Part shown: positions 43,285-53,774 of the stretch, piece by piece | Numbering within the stretch: the stretch's first letter is position 1 | How the letters are laid out: every line of letters starts with the position of its first letter | NCBI GenBank assembly: GCA_948567375.1 | Contig: OX419759.1 | Location: forward strand, 13,608,744-13,672,743 | Length of the DNA: 64,000 nucleotides | Direction: 5' to 3' | Source of the DNA: Lunularia cruciata | Taxonomy: Eukaryota; Streptophyta; Marchantiopsida; Lunulariales; Lunulariaceae | Notes under the pieces: model-generated | What the model was told of the DNA's origin: nothing | Databases searched by the model: none | The model's input: only the letters and a program-made list of their open reading frames with translations | Program-made: the position numbers and the translations under genes

Positions 43285-43787
43285 TTAGTGCACCATTGAA
43301 CTCTTAATTAATTTCTTCTAACTACTCTACATTCCTAGAGATCTTCTTGACCTTTAGCATTTTTTCTTGTATCAGACCTTTTCATCCCACAATAAGATTC
43401 TCTTGCTCCACCGCCATCTCATCTTCTTGTTGCACAAAATTAACAAAAGCAATATATCAATAGAAGTCATCATGGTATCATTTTTCAACTACATGATAAG
43501 GTCATGCTTTCATCTAAGAACCTGGCTCTCTCTCATGACATCCAATTTGTAAACTTGCTCTCAATTTGATAAGTCTATATGATATTACTAAAACCATTTC
43601 TTGTATTGCCTAAAAACTTGCACTTCATTGTCACATGAAGATCCATGTTTTCTTCCGTATCTTGAAACCCTCTCGTTCCAATTTTTATTTTTTTTTACTT
43701 GTATATAACCTCCTCCTCTTCCAATCTTCCAATCTCTATTAATGACCATAAACAATATAAAGTTGACCATATTCTTGCACAAAGAGA
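43285..43787 (+). pseudogene. Decayed chromovirus integrase C-terminus (element C/G family)
   Basis: CAATATATCAATAGAAGTCATCATGG and following text align with the integrase end of element G (52857-53180), including the CTCCTCCTC run and ATTAATGACCATAAACAATATAAAGTTGACC before the chromodomain. It is highly diverged, with no open frame. Confidence 0.6.
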
Positions 43788-43829
43788 GATCCAACATGGC
43801 TGCCAATCCATTGGCAGCCATGTTGGATC
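43788..43829. repeat. Perfect 19-bp hairpin
   Basis: The arms 43788-43806 and 43811-43829 are exact reverse complements, separated by TCCA. The arm begins GATCCAACATGG. It sits at the point where chromodomain homology of the relic stops. Confidence 0.95.
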
Positions 43830-44579
43830 CAAAACCATCAATCGCATGTCTGCTGCAGTTGCTCCTCTTGATCATTATGACTTTGGATATTCAAAGTGTT
43901 CAGGCAGTGACTCATATGCCCTCCAAAGAGGTTGTTTTCTACTCAGGGAAGTTTCCCATGATCCGCAGTATTGAGACAATCTACTGTAGTAATTAGCAAC
44001 ACAGCAAATGACTTGTGGATCAAATTTCAATCGTGGATACTGAGACGGAGGGGTCTCAAGGACAGCTGCACTCTATGTATGCTTTTGACTCCAACTCTGT
44101 ATTTGTCTCATTATCCCTTTCACATTCCCCTCGACTGTGACTGCCACTCAGGGCGTTTTGATCAATAAGCGGATCGATCAGATCAGTTAGGCAGATATAA
44201 ATTTACACGATATCTGAGGTAAATCAACCAAAAACAGGTCGCTGAATTCCCGAATCGTAATTTCGTGGTAGGAAACGACCACCGTTTGGACTTGCCACCG
44301 CCATATGTACCTTCCCTGTTAAGATACTGCCGCTTTTAGTCGCAAACGTACCGGTAATACTCGATTATCTGCACTATCAGGGGGCAATAATGGAGACTCG
44401 GTAGTCAATTCCTCGTTTCGTCGTTCCTCTGCAAGTTGAGATTACTCTGTTTGCCAGTCATTTCTGAGGGTTGGAAACTCGCTCGTCAGCGTAAAGAGAT
44501 GTCTCGAGGATATGTGAAGCTAATTCGTCAGAGTTCTTTATCTCCATTTAGAAGACCAGATGCGATAAGTGACCCCAGC
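43830..44579. other. No recognisable gene
   Basis: No domain or window-internal repeat was recognised, apart from weak similarity in style to the flanks of the hydrolase-caspase genes. Confidence 0.35.
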
Positions 44580-46070
44580 CAGAAACATTGCTCGCGGTCA
44601 ACGACCATAGATGACATTCCCCGCTGGAGTTCTTTTGGAGCTATCCCAGCTGACTAAACGATTATCGGGCGATTATGAATGCCCTTACGGTCAAACGCCA
44701 TACAAACATCTTTGTAATCGAAACCAAACTGGATACCAAGAATTGTTTCCAAATCACTTTGATTGCTTCAATACTCTTGAAGCAATCAATTTCGGACATT
44801 ATTCCTGACCTCTTACGCAAAGAAGACCAAGAACCTATAACAGATTAGGACGTATACTCGCTTCGTTATCTTGTGCCTGAGAACCAGGTAGGGAGGGATG
44901 TGGGAGGGGAAGAATGGGAGTCGAGAATCCACGTGCGAGTTTCCAACATGTTCGCACTTCAGGAAGTTGTCAGAAACTGCTCGTCGAGCATTCAGCACCC
45001 GCTGATGAGTGAGTGATGAACTCATCGCTCGATCGTCATTGACTGTCGACACGTTTCCTGATGATCTATCGGGCTAATCATCTTTTTGCCCAAAGACGTC
45101 CTGAGTTGCATTGAAGAGATTATTGCGCCGAGAGTGCAGCTGTCCCTGGAAGCCCTGTGTTACCATCCAAGATTGAACTTGATCGGCTCAACTAAACAGG
45201 AAAAGATTGTTCCGGTTCTGCGGAATCGAAACAATTTTCTACTATTCGGTCAGTACCGACCTCTGTTCAGGATCTCCGCTGCCGGGACTTGTGCACTCCG
45301 GATTGTGATGGTAAAGTGGGGAAACTGCAACAGACATGACATTGGGGCTAGGAATATGTAATGGACTCATTTATCCGTGAAGTGGTCGAAAAATCGTCAA
45401 CCTAAAGAGAGAATTGGAACGATATCATATTCCAATTTCGGATTTCTTCTTTCAGCTCCAGGACTCTCACGCGCTTTTCTCCACAACGTCTTTTCCTTTC
45501 AAATTGGCCTCGTTGTTCAACTCTTCATCCAGGCTACTCTTCTTCTTTTCTAACCTAACTTTCTGCGCTTCCACTGTGATTTTGCAGCTTTTGAATATCC
45601 GTTCCTACTTTCTTGAATATCTCCTGCACATCTGTTCACTACTGTTCAATACTGAATCTCAGTTGAATAATCATCTCCATCAGACAAAGTGTCCCATAGT
45701 GGTCCCTGGCCTCATCTCTCCAGAGTTTTGTTTCCGGTTGCGTAGAGAAAAGACGCTTCGAAGCAGGTTTGGGGAAAAGAAGCTTCAACCTCCAGGATTC
45801 AGAGATCCATGAGGATGATGTGTCCTGATACCAGAGCAGCCCAACTCTCGCTCCAGCGAGTCTATTCACCAGCATCTTTGCGGTGTACGGAAATTCCCTT
45901 CAGAACATTTGCTTCGAACAACGCACTGACTGTGGTCAAGCCCTCCTTCAAGTGAGGATACACAAGTCTTACTAGCAACAGCTCCTCCCGACCAAAATTG
46001 TGGAAAAATGCGGTAGCATCTTGGCCTGATCTATTTGCGGACAACAGACAGGACGAGGCCTTACACATCC
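44580..46070 (-). pseudogene. Hydrolase-caspase family pseudogene, reverse strand (caspase p10 and coiled-coil part)
   Basis: The reverse strand at about 45720-45640 reads YGTLCLMEMIIQL, matching SGTLCLLEMVRQL of the functional caspase exon. It is followed by a DVQEIF remnant near 45620 and a Lys/Glu-rich coiled-coil remnant down to about 45430. Near 44600 the text GACATTCCCCGCTGGAGTTC is shared with the other reverse-strand pseudogene (29317-29345). The catalytic His and Cys blocks were not found. The 45860-46070 segment is open but unrecognised. Confidence 0.65.
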
Positions 46071-47269
46071 GTAGCTACAAAGATCTCCCATCACAGGTAC
46101 TTTATATGTACTTACTTCATCAAGTCTTGATAGACTTTCGAGGACCCCGACTTTGGCACCTCGATTTAACTACACTCAAGTTGGCAGAATGACTTAACAG
46201 TACCCTAGGCCTTGCCATGGAGCAACGTGGCAGCTGCCTGTTTTAAGAAGAAAGGGCGATCACGTGTGATAACAAGAAGGATGAAAAGACCCCATTGTTT
46301 CAAGTGGCAACCGACATGCTAAATGAAATTTCTAACGTTCTTGCCCGTGAACAGAACTCATCGTTGACGAAACCTAATCGCTAGGACTTCGCGGTGAATT
46401 TCCCGGACGTTGGGCCAATCTTCCGTTTCGAAGTGCAGTCTGTTCGTCCCCCACGTATACCACCTAGTTCCCGCAGATTCGATCACCGGTGAGGTATAGT
46501 AGTTATAGGATAGTCATCGGGACGTTCGGGAGAGGAGAGATGTGAGAGGGAAGATTTATATTTCCTTAATGTTTTTTGAATGTTTTTTTTGGCATATAGC
46601 ATTTGAATGAATAATTGAATCTGTTTATTTTTTTATTTATATTTAGATTAAAGATTATGGAAAATCGAATGGAAAATCGAATGGAAAATTATAGAAAAAA
46701 TTATATTTTTTAAGGGTTTAGAGTGATAGTTATACATGGCGAACGAGAGATCGAACATTTGTTTTTTTATCTTTTGGTTTGCATGACACTTTAGTTTAAA
46801 AATTTTGAAAATCATAAAAATTTATAATTTTTAGAGTTTGGAAAGATTACTTTTTTAAAATGAGAATTGGGATACAAAGGTAGTGGTTTTGTAGGTGTGG
46901 GAAAATATGGAGAAGAACATCATGTACTACTGTTTTTATTTTTGTGCTAGTCATGATTACATCTTCCCAAGTGGAGTTGTTTAGAGCTGTTCGTGGTACA
47001 CCATACCTGGTGTGATATCGATCATTTACCTTGCAAGGGGTATAGAAGACCCATGTGGAAAGAATGGAAAAGGATTATGATTGGACCACTTGGGCTGCTC
47101 AAGTGAGGACAAGCAACCACATTGACGGTAGTGACACTCAGGATTACACACGTTTCTTTTATTCCATTGTTGACCGTTCCGAGGATATCGATCAAGTCAT
47201 GAGAATGGTTAGCTTTTCAAGCGGGTTGCATTTTGAAATTATTTGAAACTAGTTTTCCATGTCCTCGTT
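46071..47269. other. AT-rich intergenic sequence with unrecognised short frames
   Basis: 46550-46900 is strongly AT-rich (repeated ATGGAAAATCGA, AAATTTATAATTTTTAG). A 63-residue forward frame at 47055-47246 (EKDYDWTTWAAQVRTS...) shows no known domain; it may belong to the LINE that follows. Confidence 0.4.
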
Positions 47270-48168
47270 TATTCCATATACTACCCCCACACTCCATGAT
47301 GAGGCTAGATAGGCTTTTCGCCTACCACTTGATCATTTGGCATGTGATCCCTTGGACAAGTTAGCATGGTTCTTATTCCTCTTACTCCCTTGATGGTGTT
47401 TTTGTTATGCTAGAGGAGGATGTGCAGGCATAGAGAGGTGGTTGTTAGATTTTGTCAATTTCAAGCAAGGGATTGGGCGGCCTTTAAGAGCAGTATGTTA
47501 GGGCTACATGTTTTAGGAGATAGGTTTCACCACATGATACCATAAAGTTCACTCAATTACAATAGTGTAGGATATTGGGTTTAGGGAGAGTTTAGTGGAG
47601 CAGCAGGAGCACTACACTCTTTGTCTATGGTGAGTCCTACTAATGAGACTATCTATTCTCTATGCTCACTACATCTTATAACAATAGAGGGACTATCATT
47701 AGAGGTCTTAGCTTATCCATGTGAGTAACCTTTATATCTTGATAGTTTTCTTTTTGCACAAGCATTATGCACTACCCCTCTCTTTTCTTCAAGAGGCTTG
47801 TCAAGGATGGTTTATGAGCACCTTAGAGATTGCTTTCAGGCAAATGATCCTTTTAGTGGTTTTACCGAGTTGTTTCAAGTGGTTGCAGCAATAGCGAGAG
47901 GAGACATTCTTATGTCTGTTAGTGGGGTGTTAGGTGTTAGTCAACTTCTCGGAACGGAGAAGGACACGAGTGCATTAGACCGATTGCTATTGGAAAGATC
48001 TTTTTACGTTTAGCCAATCGTACCATTGTCCTTCAACATTGTTCTCATTGACAACACCTCAATACACATCAACTTGGAGTAGCTACACTTGGAGGATGTG
48101 AGGCTATATCTTTAGGCATTAGGGCACTCCTAGATATGTATCCGGGGTTGGTCATCCTATAGTTGTAT
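47270..48168 (+). pseudogene. LINE reverse-transcriptase relic, 5' half
   Basis: From about 47798 it reads VYEHLRDCFQANDPFSGFTE and ARGDILMSVSGVLGVSQLLG, then after a frame change HQLGVATLGGCEAISLGIRA and MYPGLVIL. These are the opening blocks of a non-LTR RT seen in plant LINEs. The relic is cut at 48168 by the composite LTR element and resumes at 53775. Assignment of 47270-47797 is weaker. Confidence 0.7.
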
Positions 48169-48591
48169 TGTAACAATATGGAGTTTAGCAACGAAGTTAG
48201 TTGGGCTTACGAAGTAGAGAATAAGACAAAATAGCCTAGAATATTCTAGAAGTATCTAAAAAGCTTCTTTGGAAGCTTCCCAGCTAGTTAACTTGCGCCT
48301 TAAGCAGGTGGCTTCTAGAAGGAAGCTTCTAGAAGCTTCTAACTAGCTTAGCTTGCATGCCAAGTAGGCGGCTTCTAGAAGGAAGCTTCTTGAGAAGCTT
48401 CTTGGTTAACTTGGGTTGCACTCCAAGAAAACGGCTCAAGGAAGCTTCTTGAGAAGCTTCAAGGGTCTTGTATGCTACCTATAAATACCAAAGCCGAAGC
48501 TCATGCTAGGCATTTGGAGTTTTCACTCATTCAAGTGTCCCAATGTGAGTTTCCATTCTCTTATTTCTCTCCTTGGTTTCGGTCTTTTACA
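48169..48591 (+). repeat. 5' LTR of element G
   Basis: Starts TGTAACAATATGG and ends TTTTACA. Homologous to the element C LTRs and 53366-53774. Confidence 0.9.
48261..48487 (+). promoter_or_regulatory. Heat-shock-element array and TATA box, element G 5' LTR
   Basis: GAAGCTTCTAGAAGCTTC at 48322-48339 is four alternating GAA/TTC blocks with two-base spacing. Further blocks run to 48460, and TATAAATA lies at 48480-48487. The same arrangement is kept in every LTR of the family here. Confidence 0.65.
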
Positions 48592-48592
48592 T

Positions 48593-48604
48593 TGGTATCA
48601 GAGC
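48593..48604 (+). other. Primer-binding site, initiator Met-tRNA type
   Basis: TGGTATCAGAGC one base after the LTR end is the exact complement expected for the 3' end of plant initiator Met-tRNA. Confidence 0.9.
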
Positions 48605-49089
48605 AGGAATGGGATGGATGGAATTTATGGACCACCAAATCCACTTCCGCCAAACCATTGGGACTTTCATGTCCAGATATTACCAAAGCATTGTTTCACA
48701 CAATTCATCACCTCGCGCTTTGTGCAGGATTTTCTACATATGATCACCGTGTTAAAGGAACCCTTGATACTTCCAGTTGTAACTTATGGAGAACGGTGGG
48801 CATGTTGTATCTACGTGTTAATCAACTAGATAAATTGAGGGTAGTGGAATAGAGTAGTAGCAATGGCGGCAATACCGGATATTATCCTTGCAATGCAACA
48901 ACAAATTGAGCATCTTACTCGATTGTTGGATGAACGAGATCAACAACGATGAGAACAAATAGACAGAGTGCCAGTTTGAGATGGAGAAGATTGCATTTGA
49001 TTTCCAAAACCCAAGGTGTTTGAAGGCAAGAATCTTCCAAGCACAGTGGAGAAGTTTGCCTTCTTGGCAAACTTCCCATCTTGGGACTC
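48605..49089 (+). pseudogene. Element G gag start, broken
   Basis: This corresponds to the gag beginnings of element C and of the inverted block. Homology to the inverted block ends about 49053. It then contains a repeated phrase CAAACTTCCCATCTTGGGACT near 49068 and again at about 49128. No continuous frame remains. Confidence 0.6.
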
Positions 49090-50784
49090 ATCTTCTAGAT
49101 TTGCTCTATGGCTACCTTCTCGACAAACTTCCCATCTTGGGACTGACTATTCTTAGGCGTCTTACTCAGAGGTGCCAGACAACCTAATCGGAAATTTCTA
49201 CCTTGGTGTTGTACTTGAATTTGTCGTCGGGTCCAATCAAATTGAACCTTATGACTTTCAAGCCAAGGTAGACCCAAATGATATCATAGTGTAGAGGTGC
49301 CACGACAAACCTCATACACTCTAAATACTCCTTCCCAATCTTGAAGGTAACAGGAGGTGAGGTGCGGAATGCAAAACCCTTTCTACCATCCGCCATCATC
49401 AAACTACTTCTAAACATTGGCTTGATAGGAATATCCAATTCCTTTGCTACTTGCATAGACATGCAATTCTCTGAACTTCCAATATCAACCAAAATCCTAC
49501 AACCCTGATTAGATATTGTACCTTGCAAGTGAAGCAAACTTGCATAGGTCAAGCCTTCAATCCCATTGGAACTAATCAAGCTCTGAGTAGGCGGCTCAAA
49601 ATCTCCTACTGGATTCTTTGTTTCCCTTATCATTTTGTTCCACAAACTCCATCTGGGCAACTTGTCGAGGTCGCACATTCCTAAGTGGACATTCAGCAAT
49701 ACGATGTCCAACTTGGTGACAATAAAAGCAACCTCCATTTTGTCGTAATCGTTCTCTATCTGCTATGCCAAGTGGTCTTCATTGGATAGCATCAATCTCC
49801 ATTGGTACCAATTCTTCCACTTGTGCGTAGTGTACTGGTAGGCTTTGTGTAGGTCGAGGTCAAGACCAAGTGGTCGCAACCAAGGAATCAAAACGCTCAG
49901 CCAATTGCATGGCTTCTTCTACGTTTTGTGGCTCTCGCATGGTCACTTCCAATTGGTTCGTGACTTCAATCCTTGCACAAATCGATCTAGAACTTCACCT
50001 TCTTGGATATTTGGAATTTGCATGATGATGTTCTGAAATTGTGTGATGTAGCTTCTCATTGAACCAATCTGCCTCAACTCTGCCAATTTATCTCATGCGG
50101 CTCGGGTAGCATTTATAGTTTGAAATCGACCAAGTATTGCATCTTTGAATTCTGTCCATGTCAAAATTGGTGTAACAATTTGTCATTCAGCTCTTTTAAC
50201 TCGGAATCGCCACCAAATTTTTGCCATGCCATCCAATTGGCTAGAAGCCAAGAGAATTTGTTTCCGCTTGTCTTGAAGATTGGTGGCTTCAAAGTAACGT
50301 TTGCAGTCAAACACAAAATTCTCCACTATGCTTGGAAGATTCTTGCCTTCAAACACCTTGGGGTTTGGAAATCAAATGCGATCTTCTCTATCTCGAACTG
50401 GCGCTCTGTCTATCTGTTCTTGTCATTGCTGGTCTTGTTCATCCAACAATCGAGTAAGATGCTTGATTTGTTGTTGCATTGCAAGGATAACATCCGGTAT
50501 TGCCGCCATCGCTACTACTCTATTCCACTACCCTCAATTTATCTAGTTGATTAACACATAGATACAACACGTCCACCATTCTCCATAAGTTACAACTGGA
50601 AGTATCAAGGGTTCCTCTGACACGGTGATCATATGTAGAAAATCCTGCACAAAGCGTGAGGTGATGAATTGTGTGAAACGATGCTTTGGTAATATCTGAA
50701 CATGAAAGTCCCAATGGTTTGGCGGAAGTGGATTTGGTGGTCCATAAATTCCATCCATCCCATTCTTGCTCTGATACCAATGTA
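49090..50784 (-). pseudogene. Inverted gag-protease block in element G
   Basis: On the reverse strand, gag remnants at 50540-49750 lead to a 184-residue open frame at 49738-49184. That frame holds a knuckle-like region and the protease: CRILVDIGSSENCMS, with DIGS in place of DTGS/DSGS, then AKELDIPI and a VAPLHYDIIWVYLGLKVI tail. It is followed by fragments near 49277-49095 (GLPWLESHKVQFDW). It ends before RT, where the forward RT of the outer element begins some 2 kb away. Confidence 0.75.
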
Positions 50785-51083
50785 AAAGACCAAAACCAAG
50801 GAGAGAAATAAGAGAATGGAAACTCACATTGGGACATTGAGTGAAAACTCCAAATGCCTAGCATGAGCTTCGGCTTTGGTATTTATAGGTAGCATGCAAG
50901 CTAAGTTAGTTAGAAGCTTCTAGAAGCTTCCTTCTAGAAGCTACCTGCTTAGAGCACAAGTTAACTAGTTGGGAAGCTTCCAAAGAAGCTTCTTAGATGC
51001 TTCTAGAATATTCTAGGCTATTTTGTCTTATTCTCTACTTTGTAAGCCCAACTAACTTTGTCGCTAAACTCCATATTGTTACA
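50785..51083 (-). repeat. Inverted partial LTR inside element G
   Basis: The reverse complement starts TGTAACAATATGG at 51083 and ends near the primer-binding site at 50785-50770. Compared with the outer 5' LTR it lacks about 110 bp of the HSE region, but it keeps one HSE cluster (50910-51005) and a TATA box (TATAAATA, reverse, 50880-50887). Confidence 0.85.
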
Positions 51084-51102
51084 TGAATCATATTATACGG
51101 CT

Positions 51103-51143
51103 TTTCCACTATCATAGTCCTAAGATGACTATGATAGTGGAAA
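51103..51143. repeat. Perfect 17-bp hairpin at the inversion junction
   Basis: Arms 51103-51119 and 51127-51143 are exact reverse complements around a 7-base loop. It lies exactly between the end of the inverted LTR and the start of forward RT. Confidence 0.95.
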
Positions 51144-53365
51144 TTTTACTACAAGAAGTCAAAGTGTGCTTTTTGGCAGAAGGAGGTTACCTTCTTGGGT
51201 CATAAGATCTCATCAGAGGGGATCAAGATGGAAAAAGAGAAGATCAAGGCCATTACTGATTGGCCTACTCCAAAGGATGCTTCAAAAGTACGAGTATTCA
51301 ATGGATTGGCTAGTTTTTACCGACGGTTCATCCACTATTATGCTCACGTGGCTGCACCATTGACTAACCTCTTGGGAAAGAACTCAAGCTTCAAGTGGAC
51401 CACCAAGCATGAAGAAGCATTCTAGAAGTTAAAGCATATGGTGTCTTCAAGACCCATTCTTCAACCATATGATCCTCAACTACCTTGTGTGGTTGATTTT
51501 GATGCTTCTAACTTTGCAATTGGAGTTGTGTTGCAACAAGAATTTCCAGATGGACTACATCCTATTGCCTTTGTGTCTCACTGACTAAATACAACTGAAA
51601 GAAATTGCTCTGCTCGAGATCGGAAACAACTTGCAATGGTATATGCCACCAAGGTATGGAGGCATTATCTCTTGGGGAAACAAGTGATCATGCAAATTGA
51701 TCACAAGCCATTGTTGCAGACCTTACACTTGGAGCACATGAAGAGTCGGCATCATCGATGTGAAGAGCAACGCCAATTTTTTGACATCAAACTTGAGTAC
51801 AAACCAGGTCGGTTCCATGTCATCCTTGATGCTCTATCACGATGACTTAATTTGAAGGCTCTTCCTCTCATCACGGCGGTAATTACAACGGTGTCCATTG
51901 ACCCTAAGGTCCATAATGAGTTTCAATCAGCTCTACAACAAGATCCCTTCTTCCAAATGGTACATGGTCGTCTGATAGCATATGACAAGGAGTATAACAC
52001 CTTCTCCTTCAAGGAAGGCCTCCAGCCAAAGGTGATCTTCGACTTGTGCTCCTTCAAGAAGCCCATGATTTACCAGTAGCTGGTCACATGGGAGTGGACA
52101 AGACCTTGGGCACCCTCCAACGCCAATGGTGGTGGCCCAACATGACACAAGATGTTTGAGACTTTGTCCGATCATGTGAGAGTTGCCAACGTAACAAGGC
52201 CAACAACCAGAAGCCGAGTGGCCTCCTTCAACCACTTGCTATTTCATCCGCTTGTTGGGAGCATGTGAGCTTAGATCTCATCATATCCTTGCCAAAGACA
52301 GAACAAGGATACACCGCAATTGTGGTGTTTGTGCATAAGCTTAGTAAGCAAATCCACTTGGCACCAACCTGTGATACCATGGATGCTCCAACCTTAGCAT
52401 AAATCTACTTTGACAATGTCTTCAAGCATCAAGGGATACCACGTGTACTCATCTCCGACCGTGATCCTCAATTTACCAAGAAGTTTTGGCAAGCACTCTT
52501 CTAGATACTCGGCACCAAGCTTGCTTTGTCCACGGCCTACCATCCTCAAATTGATGGACAAACCAAATGCGCAAATCGTACATTGGAGGATATGTTGCGG
52601 GCCTTTGTCAATATCCACCATACCAACTGGGATGAATGTCTTGCAGTTGCAAAATTTGCCTACAACAATTCCAAACAGGCAAGCACCAAATTTTCTCCCT
52701 TCTTTCTCAATTTTGGCCAAGATCAGCTTGTTCCAGATTCTCTTCTTGCTCCCCTTCTCTCTCAAGTTCCTCATACTTCCACATTCTTGACCACTATATC
52801 CCAATCTCTCCAACAAGCCAAGTCTCACCTCCTTGTTGCTCAGAATTGCCAAAAACAATATGCGGACCACCATCGTTGTGATCTCACCTTTGAAGTTGGT
52901 GATAAAGTCATGCTATCCTCTAGTAACCTCCCTCTCCCACTTGATACCCAAGTTCATAAACTTACTCCTAATTGGATAGGACCCTTTGATATCACCCACA
53001 TTGTCTCTCCTGTTGCTTATCAACTTGCCTTGCCTTGTCACATGCGTATCCATCCTATCTTTCATGTTTCCAAGTTGAAACCCTTTGTTCCTAACCCCTC
53101 TTCCTTTTCCTCTTGAGTCCAACCTCCTCCTCTGCCTGTCCCTATCAATGATCATGAGGAGTACAAAGTTGATCGTATCCTTGCACGTTGCCATATTCAA
53201 TGAGGCCGTCGTCAACATACGGAGTACAAGGTCCTTTGGAAAGGGTATCCCCTTCATGATGCCACATGGGAACCTCTTTCCCACCTCCAGAATGCACAGA
53301 CGACCATCAAGGAATTTGAAGCTTCACTGGCGACGAGGACGTCACCAACTAGCGGCGGGGGAATA
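51144..53365 (+). pseudogene. Element G RT end, RNase H, integrase and chromodomain
   Basis: RT connection: VTFLGHKISSEGIKM and VFNGLASFYRRFIHYYAHV. RNase H: FDASNFAIGVVLQQ, AMVYATKVWRHYLLGKQV and IDHKPLLQTL. Integrase core remnants follow, with STAYHPQIDGQTKCANRTLE and FAYNNSKQAST in a 196-residue open frame (52526-53116). A chromodomain-like segment at about 53150-53320 has YKVDRILARC and EYKVLWKGYPLHDATWEPLS. The RT active-site part is missing, because the RT begins only after the junction at 51144. Scattered stops make it non-autonomous. A purine tract ending GGCGGGGGAATA precedes the LTR. Confidence 0.85.
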
Positions 53366-53774
53366 TATAACAATATAGAGTTTAGCGACAAAGTTAGTCA
53401 GGCTTACGAAGTAGAGAATAAGACAAAATAGCCTAGAATATTCTAGAAGCATCTAAAAAGCTTCTTGGGAAGCTTCCCAACTAGTTAACTTGTGCCCTAA
53501 GCAGGTAGCTTCTAGAAGCTTCTAACTAGCTTAGCTTGCATGCCAAGTAGGCGACTTCTAGAAGGAAGCTTCTTGAGAAGCTTCTTGGTTAACTTGGCTT
53601 GCACTCCAAGAAAACGGCTCAAGGAAACTTCTTGACAAGCTTCAAGGGTCTTGTATGCTACCTATAAATACCAAAGCCGAAGCTCATGCTAGGCATTCGG
53701 AGTTTTCACTCATTCAAGTGTCTCAATGTGAGTTTCCATTCTCCTATTTCTCTCCTTGATTTTGGTCTTTTACA
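53366..53774 (+). repeat. 3' LTR of element G
   Basis: Starts TATAACAATATAGAG (first G lost) and ends TTTTACA. The HSE array is at 53455-53642 and TATAAATA at 53663-53670. Directly followed by TGTAT. Confidence 0.9.

Larger units (their letters stand above)
48169..53774 (+). mobile_element. Element G: composite HSE chromovirus with internal inverted copy
   Basis: Outer LTRs 48169-48591 and 53366-53774 are bounded by the 5-bp duplication TGTAT (48164-48168 and 53775-53779) in the LINE. Inside, 48592-49053 is a forward gag start. 49090-51083 is a reverse-strand LTR-gag-protease block of the same family. 51144-53365 is forward RT, RNase H, integrase and chromodomain. The block order can arise by nested insertion of a second element followed by deletion, or by inversion. 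Confidence 0.85.

Noticed and set aside
45998-46192. Forward ORF with an apparent splice donor (CACAGGTACTT)
   Set aside because: It overlaps the reverse-strand caspase pseudogene region and has no domain or second copy.
48472-48852. 126- and 108-residue ORFs at the start of element G (and their inverted partners near 50520-50864)
   Set aside because: They begin inside the LTR and run through the primer-binding site, so they do not represent gag protein starts.
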